64,000 bases of DNA from Verrucomicrobiota bacterium (lineage in GTDB: Bacteria; Verrucomicrobiota; Verrucomicrobiia; Opitutales; Opitutaceae), in contig JAEZUE010000069.1 of assembly GCA_023443455.1 (NCBI GenBank), forward strand, positions 47,498-111,497, in the 5' to 3' direction. Positions within the stretch are counted from its first letter, which is position 1, and every line of letters starts with the position of its first letter. Below, piece after piece: positions 26,556 to 35,573 of the stretch. The position numbers were made by a program, and so were the translations under genes. Below the pieces are notes generated by a model. That model saw only the letters and a list, made by a program, of their open reading frames with translations, ran no database searches and was not told where the DNA came from.

Positions 26556-26626
26556 AACCGCATAGAACGCGGAGATCGCAAAGATGATCGCACCCGTTCT
26601 TTGTGCTCTTTGCGTTCTCCGCGGTT
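26556..26626. repeat. Imperfect inverted repeat / simple repeat in the ftsY leader
   Basis: Two 29-base arms (26556-26584 and 26598-26626) are complementary at about 23 positions around a 13-base loop. The right arm is built from CTTTG/CTTTGCG units (TTCTTTGTGCTCTTTGCG). It lies between nusB and ftsY, ending 24 bases before the ftsY ATG. It could act as an attenuator or terminator, or be another copy of a simple-repeat family. Confidence 0.7.
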
Positions 26627-26650
26627 AACTCTTCCGATCCGTTTCCTCCG

Positions 26651-27571
26651 ATGTTCGGTCTCTTCAAGAAGTTCAAAGACGGTCTCACCAAGACAGCCCA
26701 GAAGCTCGTCGCCAGCGTTGGCGGGCTCTTCGGCCAGAAACCGATCGATGCCGCCACGCTCGACCAGCTCGAGGAGGCGCTCTACGGCGCCGACTTTGGC
26801 GTCGAGACGACCTCAGAGATTCTCGAGGAAATCCGCACGGCGTATAAGAAGGACAAGGACCTGCATGGCCGCGAAGCCGCCGCGATCGGCGCCGCCGTCC
26901 TGCGCCGGGTGCTCGCCGGCGCCGAGGGCACGCTCGGTCCGGTCGGCGAGAACCCGACCGTGATCGCGCTCATCGGCGTCAACGGCTCGGGCAAGACCAC
27001 GACCTGCGCGAAGCTCGCCTGGAAGCTCAAGCAGGACGCCGCGAGCGTGACCATCGGAGCCTGCGACACCTTTCGCGCCGCCGCGAACGAGCAGCTGCGC
27101 ACCTGGTGCGAACGCCTCGATCTCGAGCTCGTCGCCAGCCAGCACGGCGCCGACTCCGCCGCGGTCGCCTTCGATGCGATGGCCGCCGCGAAGGCGCGGG
27201 GCCGGGACTACGTCCTGTTGGATACGGCGGGCCGCCTGCACACGAAGTCGAACCTGATGGACGAGCTGGCGAAGGTGCGCCGCGTGCTCCAGAAGCACGA
27301 CCCCTCGGCCCCGCACCACAGCTGGCTGGTCATCGACGGCAGCCACGGCTCCAACGCGATCGAGCAGGCCAGGGAATTCCATCGGGCGTTCGGTCTCACC
27401 GGCCTGGTGGTCACCAAGCTCGACGGCACCGCCCGCGGCGGCGCGCTCGTCGGCATCTACCGCCAGCTCAAGCTGCCGGTCTATTTCCTCGGCTTCGGCG
27501 AGCAGCCCGAGGACCTCCAGCCGTTCTCGGTCGACAACTACGTGAACGCCGTCTTCGGGCTCGAGGGCTGA
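26651..27571 (+). CDS. ftsY: Signal recognition particle receptor FtsY
   Basis: 306 residues: an N domain (1-95) and the GTPase G domain. It docks SRP-ribosome complexes at the membrane for cotranslational insertion. Motifs are G1 GVNGSGKTT (109-117), DTFRAAA (139-145), DTAGR, and TKLDGTARGG. The long acidic A domain of E. coli FtsY is absent; the N-terminus MFGLFKKFKDGL is a short amphipathic helix, as in many bacteria. The start at 26651 is preferred because the 16 upstream in-frame codons are translated from the simple repeat. It converges with the GH62 gene 20 bases on. Confidence 0.96.
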   Translation: MFGLFKKFKDGLTKTAQKLVASVGGLFGQKPIDAATLDQLEEALYGADFGVETTSEILEEIRTAYKKDKDLHGREAAAIGAAVLRRVLAGAEGTLGPVGENPTVIALIGVNGSGKTTTCAKLAWKLKQDAASVTIGACDTFRAAANEQLRTWCERLDLELVASQHGADSAAVAFDAMAAAKARGRDYVLLDTAGRLHTKSNLMDELAKVRRVLQKHDPSAPHHSWLVIDGSHGSNAIEQAREFHRAFGLTGLVVTKLDGTARGGALVGIYRQLKLPVYFLGFGEQPEDLQPFSVDNYVNAVFGLEG

Positions 27572-27590
27572 GCCGGGGCGGAGCGGGCGA

Positions 27591-28664
27591 TCAGTCCTGC
27601 TCCGCTTGTGCGTCGGGGCTGGTGGTTGCGCCGGTCGCGCGCAGCAGGGCGAGGCGGTAGGGCAGCAGCCCGTAGTCCATCGGCGGGGTGTGGCGATCGA
27701 TGCCCTGATAGAGGAAGTGCAGGTTCTGCGGGTCGATGGTCATGGTCTCGTCGTTGCCGCAGCGCAGCAGCTCGCCGTGGCTGATGTCGATGCTCCACAG
27801 GGGGCTGCCGTCGGGGGTCTTCACGTTGTTCATACCGGCGAAGGGCGTGGCCCAGGAGTCGGCGCCCGGGAGCGGTTTCCACTCGCCGTCGAGTCGGTCG
27901 CTGGTGAAGGCCCTGAAGTAGCGCCGGCCTTCGGGTCCGCCGAGGCATTCGATGATGCAGAGGTATTCGTTGCGTCCTTTCAGCCGGTAGACGCAGCTCG
28001 CCTCGAAGAGGTCGAAGCGGTTGGGCTCATGCATGACGACCACCGGCTCGTCGAAGCCCTGCGGGAAATTGCCGATCGTGGTGCGGCTGCGGTAGAAGCG
28101 CCCCCAGTCGTCGGAGAAGAACAGGTACGCGTGGGTGTCGTCGCAGATGATCCAGTAGTCGATCCATCCTTGGACGACACTCTTGGGCGTGCCCGCGAAC
28201 AAGGGCTGCGGCTTGGTCCAGGTCTCGGGGCGGGCGAGATCGTCGGCGGTGGAGAAGGTCGGCGGTTGCGACTGGTAGAGCAGGTACCATTTCCGGTGGG
28301 GGCGGAAGTAGAACACCTGCGGCGCGCAGTGGTAGCCGGTGAGATTGGGGTTCTGGTCGAGGTGAAACGGCTGCGCCTGCGCGGCCTCGGCCCAGTTGGC
28401 GAAGTTGAGGTAGACCATGCTCCAGCCTTTGCCCGGGGCGTAGGTGGTGGCGACCACGTGCCATTTGCCGTCGGCGTGCACGACGGTGGGATCCTTCACC
28501 GAGACGATCGGGTGTGCGGCGTCGGGCACGGGGGCGATCAGGGGCCCGGTGGTGACCCAGGAAATCGGGGCGAGCGGTGTGGCGGGCGCGTCGGCCGCGG
28601 TCGCCGCGAGAGGAAGAAAGGTGGCGAGCGCCAGGCAGAGTGAGGGGATGAGGCGGTTGGGCAT
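27591..28664 (-). CDS. Alpha-L-arabinofuranosidase, GH62
   Basis: 357 residues with a signal peptide (to about residue 23). GH62 five-bladed propeller enzymes remove arabinose from arabinoxylan. Recognisable family strings are SVKDPTVVHADGKWHV (containing the base aspartate), APQVFYFRPHRKWYLLYQ, WIDYWIICDDTHAYLFFSDD and FEASCVYRLKG (containing the acid glutamate). The start at 28664 gives MPNRLIPSLCLALATFL. It is near the SLC13 permease (same strand, upstream) but 138 bases separate them. Together with the GH53 enzyme it points to use of plant hemicellulose and pectin. Confidence 0.93.
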   Translation of the reverse strand: MPNRLIPSLCLALATFLPLAATAADAPATPLAPISWVTTGPLIAPVPDAAHPIVSVKDPTVVHADGKWHVVATTYAPGKGWSMVYLNFANWAEAAQAQPFHLDQNPNLTGYHCAPQVFYFRPHRKWYLLYQSQPPTFSTADDLARPETWTKPQPLFAGTPKSVVQGWIDYWIICDDTHAYLFFSDDWGRFYRSRTTIGNFPQGFDEPVVVMHEPNRFDLFEASCVYRLKGRNEYLCIIECLGGPEGRRYFRAFTSDRLDGEWKPLPGADSWATPFAGMNNVKTPDGSPLWSIDISHGELLRCGNDETMTIDPQNLHFLYQGIDRHTPPMDYGLLPYRLALLRATGATTSPDAQAEQD

Positions 28665-28802
28665 CGGTGGCCTCAACGCCACCGGTTGGCACGCCCGGCG
28701 GCAAGAGTGCGGAACTACGACGTTGGTCGGAGTCTCAGCGCACATTTGGTCCACCGGGCGCGGGGGGGGCGCTCCGGTTCGACCGCACCGTCATGGACGG
28801 AT

Positions 28803-30599
28803 TCAGAACGGCCACACCCGCGGGATCACGAGCATCGCCATGATGAAGCAGACGAGGTTCATCGGGATGCCGAACTTCACGAAGTCGCTGAAACGGTAGC
28901 CGCCGATACCATACACATAGGTGTTGGTCTGGTAGCCGACGGGGGTGGAGAAGGCGGCGGAGGCGGCGAACATCACGGCGACAAGGAAAGGCCGGGGGCT
29001 GATGCCCATCTCCGCGGCCACGCCGATGGCGATCGGCGCCATGAGGGCGGCGATCGCGTTGTTGGAGAGGATCTCGGTGAAAACGGCGGTGACGACGTAG
29101 AGGCAACCGAGCATGACCGCGGCCTTGTGGGCGGGGGCGACGACCGTATCCACACCGTTGACGATGCCCTGGGCCAGCCAGGCGGCCGCGCCGGTGCGCT
29201 CGAGGGCGAGCCCCATCGCGAGCATGCCGAAGATCAGGAAGAGGATGTTCCACTCGATCGAGGCGTAGGCGGCCTTCGGCTTGATGCAGCCCGTCAGGCA
29301 GAGCAGCACCGCGCCGACGAGGGCGCCGATCTCGATCGGCACCCAGCCGAAGGAGGCGGTGGTGATCACGGCGGCGATCACGGCGAGCACGAACGGGATC
29401 TTCTTCTGGAGTTTGCCGGAGGGCAGGGCCGGGCGGTCGAAGAGGATGACCTCGTCCTTCTGGTGCAGGGCCCGGATCGCCTGATCGGTGCCCATCATCA
29501 ACAGCACGTCGCCCGCCTCGATCGGCAGCACGTCGATCTGCTCGCGCAGGTTCTGGCCCTTGCGGTGCATGGCGAGCACGACCATCGAGAATCGTCGCCG
29601 GAAATCGGATTCGCGGAGGGTGAGCCCGACGAGGGAGGAGTGCGGCGGCACGATGCCCTCGACGAGCGCGCCCTCGTGGGCGGCGATCTGTTCGAGGCCG
29701 ACGTTGAGCTCGGAGACGAGGTCGACTCCGGCCACGCCGCGGGTGTGCACGATGCCCTTCGGCCGGCAGGCGAGGATGAGCCGGTCGCCGGCGATGAAGC
29801 GCTCGACGGTGGGATCGGTGCGGAGCACGAGGCCGTCGCGCACGATCTCGAGCAGGCGCACGCCGCGGGCGCTGGTGAGTCCGGCCTCCTTGGCCGTGCG
29901 GCCGACGGTGGGGGAGTTGGGCTGCACGAAGGCCTCGGTGATGTATTCACGGCGTTCGTCCTCGGAGAGGATGGCGGTGATCGTCTCGCGCACGGGCAGG
30001 CGGCGCTCGCCGAAGAAGGCGAGGTAGAGGGCGCCGATCACCAGGGTCGGCAGGCCGAGCGAGACCAGCTCGAACATCGAGAACGACGGTTGGCCGGAGC
30101 CGACGGCGATGCCGTTGACGATGAGATTGGTGCTGGTGCCGACGAGGGTGCAGGTGCCACCGAGGATCGCCGCGTAGGAGAGCGGGATGAGCAGTTTCGA
30201 GGCCGGGCGGTGCATCTTGCGGGCGAGGTTCACCACGACCGGCAGGAACACCACGACCACCGGCGTGTTGTTCACGAAGGCGGAGATGGCCGCCACCACG
30301 AAGACCAGCAGCAGCATCGTGACCGGGTAGGGCCATTGGGCGCAGCGGTTGATCCAGCCGGAGAGCAGCTCGATGGCGCCGCATTTGACCAGCGCCGCGC
30401 TGAGCACGAACATCGCGCCGATGGTGATGGGGGCGGGATTGGCGAAGACGCCGAGGGCGTCGTGCTCGGGCACGATGCCGGTCGCCAGCAGGATGACGAA
30501 AAGTGCAAGCGCGGTCAGGTCCGGGGAGATCTTTTCCCAGATGAAGCTGGCCAGGGCGCCCACCAGCAGGAGGAAGACGAAAGCGATTTCCCACGTCAT
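28803..30599 (-). CDS. SLC13/DASS-family permease with two central RCK_C (TrkA-C) domains
   Basis: 598 residues. Membrane segments form two halves (about 1-200 and 400-598), with two cytosolic TrkA-C-like domains between (for example EAGLTSARGVRLLEIVRDGLVLR and LREQIDVLPIEAGDVLLMMG). The hairpin motifs NNTPVVVVFLPVV and SNNAIAALMAPIA are typical of the divalent anion:Na+ symporter family. This RCK_C-containing branch includes sulfate and dicarboxylate carriers; the substrate cannot be set from sequence. Single gene, with repeat-rich DNA upstream. Confidence 0.9.
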   Translation of the reverse strand: MTWEIAFVFLLLVGALASFIWEKISPDLTALALFVILLATGIVPEHDALGVFANPAPITIGAMFVLSAALVKCGAIELLSGWINRCAQWPYPVTMLLLVFVVAAISAFVNNTPVVVVFLPVVVNLARKMHRPASKLLIPLSYAAILGGTCTLVGTSTNLIVNGIAVGSGQPSFSMFELVSLGLPTLVIGALYLAFFGERRLPVRETITAILSEDERREYITEAFVQPNSPTVGRTAKEAGLTSARGVRLLEIVRDGLVLRTDPTVERFIAGDRLILACRPKGIVHTRGVAGVDLVSELNVGLEQIAAHEGALVEGIVPPHSSLVGLTLRESDFRRRFSMVVLAMHRKGQNLREQIDVLPIEAGDVLLMMGTDQAIRALHQKDEVILFDRPALPSGKLQKKIPFVLAVIAAVITTASFGWVPIEIGALVGAVLLCLTGCIKPKAAYASIEWNILFLIFGMLAMGLALERTGAAAWLAQGIVNGVDTVVAPAHKAAVMLGCLYVVTAVFTEILSNNAIAALMAPIAIGVAAEMGISPRPFLVAVMFAASAAFSTPVGYQTNTYVYGIGGYRFSDFVKFGIPMNLVCFIMAMLVIPRVWPF

Positions 30600-31104
30600 G
30601 CGGGCGGCAGGCTAGCCGGGGAGCCGGACGCCGCGAGGAAAATGCGGCGGTAGGGCGGAGCCGTGCCGCCGTCGGACGGAGGCCGCCGGAAGCCAAAGAG
30701 GGGATGAAGGCGCGGATGGAGCGGAGGAGGGGGATGAAGGCGCGACCGGGCGGAGGAACTGAATCACGGAGGCCGTGGAGCACCCGGAGGGCGTGGCGAA
30801 GGCAACTGCCGCGCGCATCCCGTCGCGCCATCCCGAACTTGTCACGTAACACGTGACAATGGCCGCAGGCCCACGGGGGGATAGCCCGGACGTTTTTGTC
30901 ACGTAATACGTGACAATGGGCCGCGCGGCTTCGGCGTCCAGCTGCGGCGGAGCGGGGCAGTGTGTGCGATGATCGTCTTTGCTTCGAGACGGGTGTCTTG
31001 CGGGTTGACGAAGAGTGGTGTTTCGCGTGCCGGGCACGGACGGTTTTTGACTCGGTTTCCACGGGGCGCCAAGGTCGGCGCAACCCTTGCAAATCCTGAG
31101 CAAA
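30600..31104. other. Repeat-rich intergenic region between divergent permease genes
   Basis: No gene seen. It holds two ~30-bp direct repeats beginning GGGATGAAGGCGCG (30701 and 30731) within a purine-rich stretch from about 30660 to 30770. Two identical-arm palindromes follow at 30839 and 30896. Bases 30920-31100 show no strong feature and should contain the MFS gene promoter. Confidence 0.7.
30839..30916. repeat. Two TTGTCACGT palindromes, 57 bp apart
   Basis: Arms TTGTCACGT and ACGTGACAA with 3-base loops (AAC and AAT) occur at 30839-30859 and 30896-30916, each followed by TGG. The spacer contains GGCCGCAGGCCC and CGGACG. The identical arms with changed loops suggest a repeat family or paired protein-binding sites. 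Confidence 0.85.
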
Positions 31105-32379
31105 ATGGACAACAACGAGACGAATACGGCGCGGGCCTGGAGCTGGATTCCGACGCTGTATTTCACGCAGGGGCTGCCGAACGTCGCGGCGGCCACGCTC
31201 TCGGTGGTGCTGTACAAGAATCTCGGCGTCTCGAACGACGACATCGCGTTCTACACCAGCTGGCTCTACCTGCCGTGGGTCATCAAGCCGTTGTGGTCGC
31301 CGTTGGTGGAGGTGCTCGGTCGGAAACGGTTCTGGATCGTCGCGCTGCAATTCGTGCTCGGCGCGGCGTTTGCGTCGGTGGCGTGGGCGGTGCCGGGGCC
31401 GGAGTTCTTCCGCTGGACGCTCGTGCTGTTCTGGTTGGTTGCGTTTGCGTCGGCCACGCACGACATCGCGGCCGACGGGTTCTATCTGCTCGCATTGCCG
31501 CCGCACCAGCAGGCGGCGTTTGTGGGCGTGCGCAGCACGTTCTTCCGCCTCGCGATGATCGCGGGGCAGGGTGTGGCGGTGTGGCTCGCGGGGTATTGGG
31601 CGAAGTCTCTCGGGGTGGCGCCGGCGTGGTCGCGGGTCTTTCTGGTGCTGTCGGGCGTGTTCGTGGTGGTGGGGCTGTTCCACCGTTTCGTGTTGCCGCG
31701 ACCGGTGGATGATGGTCGGGCGAAACGGCAGAGCGGCATGCTCGCCGAATGGTGGCAGGTCTTTGCGGCATATTTCTGCCGCAAGCAGATCGCGACGATG
31801 TTGCTGTTCCTCTTGTTCTACCGTTTCGCCGAATCGCAACTGGTGAAGCTCGCGCAGCCGTTCCTGCTCGATGGGCGCGACAAGGGCGGACTCGGGATGA
31901 CGACGGACTGGGTCGGCGTGTGTTATGGGACGACGGGTACGGTCGCACTGCTCGCCGGTGGCCTGCTCGGCGGCTGGCTGGTGTCGCGTCATGGCTTGCG
32001 GCGTTGGCTTTGGCCGATGGCGATCGCGATCAACGTGCCGAACCTCGTGTATGTCTATCTCGCGGCCGTGCGGCCGGAGTCGCTGGCCGTGATCGGCGGG
32101 ATGATCGCGATCGAACAATTCGGCTACGGCTTCGGTTTCACCGCCTACATGCTCTACATGATGATCGCGGCGGAGGGCCGGCACCGCACTGCGCACTACG
32201 CGATCTGCACCGGCTTCATGGCGCTGGGCATGATGTTGCCCGGCATGAAGGCCGGTTGGCTGCAGGAGCAACTCGGCTACGTGAGCTTCTTCGGCTGGGT
32301 CTGCCTCGCGACGATCCCGTCGTTCGTCGTCACCGCCATGGTGAAGGTCGACGACCGCTTCGGGCGGCGTGCGGAGTAG
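31105..32379 (+). CDS. Major facilitator superfamily transporter, AmpG/PAT-like
   Basis: 424 residues with about 12 membrane helices. The N-terminus WSWIPTLYFTQGLPNVAAATLSVVLYKNLG and YTSWLYLPWVIKPLWSPLV match the AmpG-like branch (muropeptide or acetyl-CoA/peptide-type solutes). The second half repeats the fold (FGYGFGFTAYMLYMM). An alternative start 6 codons upstream is possible. No amp or murein-recycling genes are nearby. Transport substrate unknown; muropeptide or oligosaccharide are both possible. Confidence 0.85.
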   Translation: MDNNETNTARAWSWIPTLYFTQGLPNVAAATLSVVLYKNLGVSNDDIAFYTSWLYLPWVIKPLWSPLVEVLGRKRFWIVALQFVLGAAFASVAWAVPGPEFFRWTLVLFWLVAFASATHDIAADGFYLLALPPHQQAAFVGVRSTFFRLAMIAGQGVAVWLAGYWAKSLGVAPAWSRVFLVLSGVFVVVGLFHRFVLPRPVDDGRAKRQSGMLAEWWQVFAAYFCRKQIATMLLFLLFYRFAESQLVKLAQPFLLDGRDKGGLGMTTDWVGVCYGTTGTVALLAGGLLGGWLVSRHGLRRWLWPMAIAINVPNLVYVYLAAVRPESLAVIGGMIAIEQFGYGFGFTAYMLYMMIAAEGRHRTAHYAICTGFMALGMMLPGMKAGWLQEQLGYVSFFGWVCLATIPSFVVTAMVKVDDRFGRRAE

Positions 32380-32401
32380 TGCGGGAGGGGACGCCCAGCC
32401 A

Positions 32402-32515
32402 ATGAACGAGCCCAAGTCGCTCTCGCTTGAGTCGGTGCAGATGGTGCATCGCCCGGCGCTGGCGCAACGAATGGACGATGCGGAGTTGGCTGATCTGTTT
32501 CGCCGATTGGGGTAG
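32402..32515 (+). CDS. Possible 37-residue protein
   Basis: ATG 32402 to TAG 32513 gives MNEPKSLSLESVQMVHRPALAQ... No known family. The helical, charged C-terminus (RMDDAELADLFRRLG) is plausible, but it could be a remnant or chance frame in the 190-base gap between the MFS gene and the convergent primase-helicase gene. Confidence 0.25.
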   Translation: MNEPKSLSLESVQMVHRPALAQRMDDAELADLFRRLG

Positions 32516-32569
32516 ACGGATTGAAGCGATTTGTTGGTGACAGAATGGCGCGCACCAGCCCCCGGTTGG

Positions 32570-35029
32570 TTATGGGGCAAGGATTTCGAGCCGGTCGCAC
32601 GTGGAGGTGCCGATGCCGTCTTCGCAATCGAAGCGGTAGCCCATCTGGCGGTAGGCGGTGGCGCGGCGGCGGAACATCGCGCGGGTGATCGGGTGGTTGT
32701 CGTCCAGATAGTCGTAGATGCGGATTTCCCGCTTGGCCGCGTGTTCGCGATGAAGTCGCCCGGCGTATTGGACGAGTCGGCCTTTGAACGAGAGGGGCAT
32801 CGCGAGGAAGAGGGTGTCGAGCTGTGGCAGGTCGAACCCTTCGCCGATGAGCGACGCGGTGGCGAAGATGGCGTGGCGCCGGCCTGCCGTCGCGCAGGCC
32901 TCGATCTCGGCGCGGATCTCGCGGCGGCGTTTGATGCCGTCGCGACTCAAGATGCGAAACAACGCCACATCCGCGTTGCCTTGGAGCCGCGTGAGTGCGG
33001 CTTCGATTGTCACCAGATGGGCAATGCGATCCGAGAGGATCAACGGACAACGCCCTTCGTCGACGGCGTCCCAGATGTCGGCGGCGATCTGTTCGGTGCG
33101 GCCGGTGTCTCCGACCAGTGCTTGCCAGATTTCGTGGAGGGGCGGTTGGGGGCCGAGTTCGGGACGCACGTGAAACGAACTCTTGCGGACGTATACGATT
33201 CTGGGGACGGCATCCGCGGCCGGTGCGGCGAGTGTGTGGCGGATCGGGCCGCATTGGAGATGGAGCAGGCGTTCGAGGCCGTCCTTGCGCTGTGGCGTGG
33301 CGGTGAGGCCGACGATGCGGCGTGAGGTGCAGGCCTTGAGCAAGGCTTCGAAGGACGCGGCGGGCACGTGGTGGCACTCGTCGACGATGACCAGCCCGTA
33401 CGCGGAGAACAGCTCCGCGGGATCTTCGACGCGGGCGAGGCTCGGCAGCATCGCGATGTCGAGGCGGCCGGTGCGCTTGCCCGCCTTGCCGCGAAGGACG
33501 CCGATTTCCTTCTTCTTGAGGCCGAGGAAGCGCATCAACTCCTGCCTCCATTGGTCGAGGAGCACGGAGCGGTGGACGAGGACGAGTGTGGAAGTGCGAT
33601 GGCGGGCGATCAACGCACAGCCCATCACCGTCTTGCCCGAGCCGGGCGGGGCGGCGAGCACGCCATGGTCGTGGTTGGCCATCGCGCGGACGGCGCGCTC
33701 TTGTTCGGCGCGGAGTTCGCCGCTGAATTGCCACTTGATGCGTGGTGCCGTCGGCCGGGCATCGTGGACTGTCACGCTCGCTCCAGCCTCCTCGAGAATG
33801 CGTGTCGCGTCTTCGAGTACGCCGCGTGGCAGCACAAGGCGGTCCGGATGCCATTCCCCGGCGAAGAGGAAACGCGGAGTGTCGTAGGTGGGAAAACGTA
33901 GCCTCTGTTTCTCGTAGAAGACCGGGTTGGCGAAGGTCGCCAATCGCTTCAGACGGGCGATGATCGCGGCCGGGATAGTCGTGCGCGGGATGTGGATCGC
34001 AGTGTCGAGGCGCAACGTGCCTTCTCCCTGAAGTGCGCCGGCCGTGCTTGTGGCACAGGAAAGGTCGAGCGCACGTTCGTCGCTTTCGAGTACGAAGACG
34101 CCGGTTGAAATGGCGGTGTTGGCGAGAGGTGCGGGCGGCGAGAGGCGTTCGAGCAGGTGGTCAAGGTCGTCGCGGGAGAGACGGCGGAGCGAGGCGAGGT
34201 AGCCCCACTGGTCGGCGTAGGGCAGTCGGTTTTCGTCGAGGAAGACCGTGTTGCCGAGTCGGCGTGGTGCTTTGGCCAGCGGGAGGGCGATGAGGTTACC
34301 GAAGCCGCCGGTCGGCATCGTGTCCTGATTGGGAAAGAGCCGATCAAACGCGGAGAGCGTGAGTTCGGGGTGCTCCGCCATGGTCTTGGCGAGTAGGGTG
34401 GTGCCGAGCCGCCGGGCGAGCACAGCCGGCACCGGTTCGGCGAAGAAGATCCATGCGTGGGCGCCGTTGCCGGAGCGCGAACGCTCCACAGCCACAGGGA
34501 CCAGCGCTTTCGCTGCTGCCGCGCGGTAGGCCTGAACTTCCGGCCACCAGTGCTCGCCGTCGAAGTCGGCGGCGAGGAAGATGCAGGAGTCGTCCTCGCG
34601 GATCGCGTAGGTGCCGATGAAGTGCTCGCCGCGCAGGTGCGCCTCGACCGCTGCGTTGTCTAGTGGTGGGAATTTCTGGTGACGGCATTCGGTGCACTTG
34701 ACCTGTGGCTTCGCGCACAGCGGGCGTTGCCATTCGTTGGCGCAGGCGGGCGAGTAACCGCTTTTGCCGGTCTTGGCGTTCTCCCATCGTTTTGGGTAGA
34801 CGGAACGCCGTGCGCCGAAGAGCGAGAGAAAGAGGGCGATCTTGGCTTCTGGGGGCAGGACGATTGCTGTTGATGGAGCCGGGGATGCGAACGGCAGCAT
34901 GGCCGCGGAGCGTTCTTCTGCTTGGATCTCCGCTTCCAGTTCAGCGCGTTGTTTGTCGAGCGTGGTGAGGCGGTCGCGCAGTCCTTGAAGCGGGGATTTG
35001 GCGCCATCGTGGAGCCCGGGGGAACTCAT
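32570..35029 (-). CDS. Primase-helicase fusion: TOTE-type archaeo-eukaryotic primase domain plus SF2 helicase
   Basis: 819 residues. N-terminal coiled coil (14-42); then a primase-like domain with a cysteine set C96, C105, C112, C115, the acidic motif ADFDGEH (D155, D157) and the histidine motif SGNGAHAWIFF (H191), followed by NQDTMPTGGFGNLIALPL. The second half is an SF2 helicase: PPGSGKT (461-467), DECH (550-553), GLTATP (574-579) and QYAGRLHRE near 765. Proteins of this layout are annotated as TOTE conflict-system primase-helicases and predicted to act in defence or element maintenance. The ATG overlaps the toxin stop by 4 bases, making it the third gene of a toxin-antitoxin operon. Activity not tested here. 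Confidence 0.85.
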   Translation of the reverse strand: MSSPGLHDGAKSPLQGLRDRLTTLDKQRAELEAEIQAEERSAAMLPFASPAPSTAIVLPPEAKIALFLSLFGARRSVYPKRWENAKTGKSGYSPACANEWQRPLCAKPQVKCTECRHQKFPPLDNAAVEAHLRGEHFIGTYAIREDDSCIFLAADFDGEHWWPEVQAYRAAAAKALVPVAVERSRSGNGAHAWIFFAEPVPAVLARRLGTTLLAKTMAEHPELTLSAFDRLFPNQDTMPTGGFGNLIALPLAKAPRRLGNTVFLDENRLPYADQWGYLASLRRLSRDDLDHLLERLSPPAPLANTAISTGVFVLESDERALDLSCATSTAGALQGEGTLRLDTAIHIPRTTIPAAIIARLKRLATFANPVFYEKQRLRFPTYDTPRFLFAGEWHPDRLVLPRGVLEDATRILEEAGASVTVHDARPTAPRIKWQFSGELRAEQERAVRAMANHDHGVLAAPPGSGKTVMGCALIARHRTSTLVLVHRSVLLDQWRQELMRFLGLKKKEIGVLRGKAGKRTGRLDIAMLPSLARVEDPAELFSAYGLVIVDECHHVPAASFEALLKACTSRRIVGLTATPQRKDGLERLLHLQCGPIRHTLAAPAADAVPRIVYVRKSSFHVRPELGPQPPLHEIWQALVGDTGRTEQIAADIWDAVDEGRCPLILSDRIAHLVTIEAALTRLQGNADVALFRILSRDGIKRRREIRAEIEACATAGRRHAIFATASLIGEGFDLPQLDTLFLAMPLSFKGRLVQYAGRLHREHAAKREIRIYDYLDDNHPITRAMFRRRATAYRQMGYRFDCEDGIGTSTCDRLEILAP

Positions 35030-35328
35030 GACTCAAGGAGTTCGTCCATGCGAAGCGGGCGTTCGGCGCGTCGTACGTGGAGGATGATCACGCGTTGATC
35101 GTCGACCCGATAGTAGATCCAGCACGGCTTGATCCAGACCTGCCGGTAGGCGGGGTGATCGAACTCCGGGACTTTCTGCCCGAGTGATTGGAACTGCCGG
35201 AGGTTATCGGTGGCTTCGAAGATTCTACGAACGACTGCGCGGGCTGCATCGGGTTTGTCCAACGCGATGTAGTCCGCGATGGAGTCGAGCTGCGCCAAGG
35301 CCGGCTCGGTCCAGATTACTTCAGCCAT
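35026..35328 (-). CDS. RelE/ParE-family toxin
   Basis: 100 residues. The pattern EVIWTEPALAQLDSIADYIALDKPDAARAV, followed by the beta-sheet part QVWIKPCWIYYRV and a C-terminal HVRRAERPL, is the ParE/RelE fold. Relatives either poison gyrase or cut ribosome-bound mRNA; which applies cannot be told. It starts 13 bases inside the antitoxin gene and ends by ATGA overlap with the primase-helicase gene, so all three should be one transcript with coupled translation. Confidence 0.88.
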   Translation of the reverse strand: MAEVIWTEPALAQLDSIADYIALDKPDAARAVVRRIFEATDNLRQFQSLGQKVPEFDHPAYRQVWIKPCWIYYRVDDQRVIILHVRRAERPLRMDELLES

Positions 35329-35573
35329 CGCTCCAGCTTCTGCTTCGCGGCATCCTGGGTGACGAAACGGCCGGTGCGGAGAGCTTGTTCACCGAGCGCG
35401 ATGCCTTCCAATACCGAGAGCTTCCGGTTCAGCGCTTCGTAGGTCTCCACATCCAGCAGATAGGCGGCCGGCTTTCCGTGTTGGGTGATGAGCACCGGAT
35501 CGCGCGCAGCGTTGAGGTCGGCAATGATCTCCGTCGCGCGTCGTTTCAGCGAAGTCACCAGTTCGGTTTTCAT
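35316..35573 (-). CDS. Phd/YefM-family antitoxin
   Basis: 85 residues: the N-terminal DNA-binding part MKTELVTSLKRRATEIIADLNAARDPVLITQHGKPAAYLLDVETYEAL is diagnostic. The C-terminal tail (ALRTGRFVTQDAAKQKLERWLK) should wrap around the toxin. It is the first gene of the operon and normally represses it together with the toxin; a 20-bp palindrome lies directly before the start codon. No Shine-Dalgarno. Confidence 0.9.
   Translation of the reverse strand: MKTELVTSLKRRATEIIADLNAARDPVLITQHGKPAAYLLDVETYEALNRKLSVLEGIALGEQALRTGRFVTQDAAKQKLERWLK

Noticed and set aside
29947..32580. 877-residue minus frame spanning the permease gap and opposite the MFS gene
   Set aside because: It crosses palindromes and simple repeats and its composition is non-coding; the MFS frame on the other strand is convincing.
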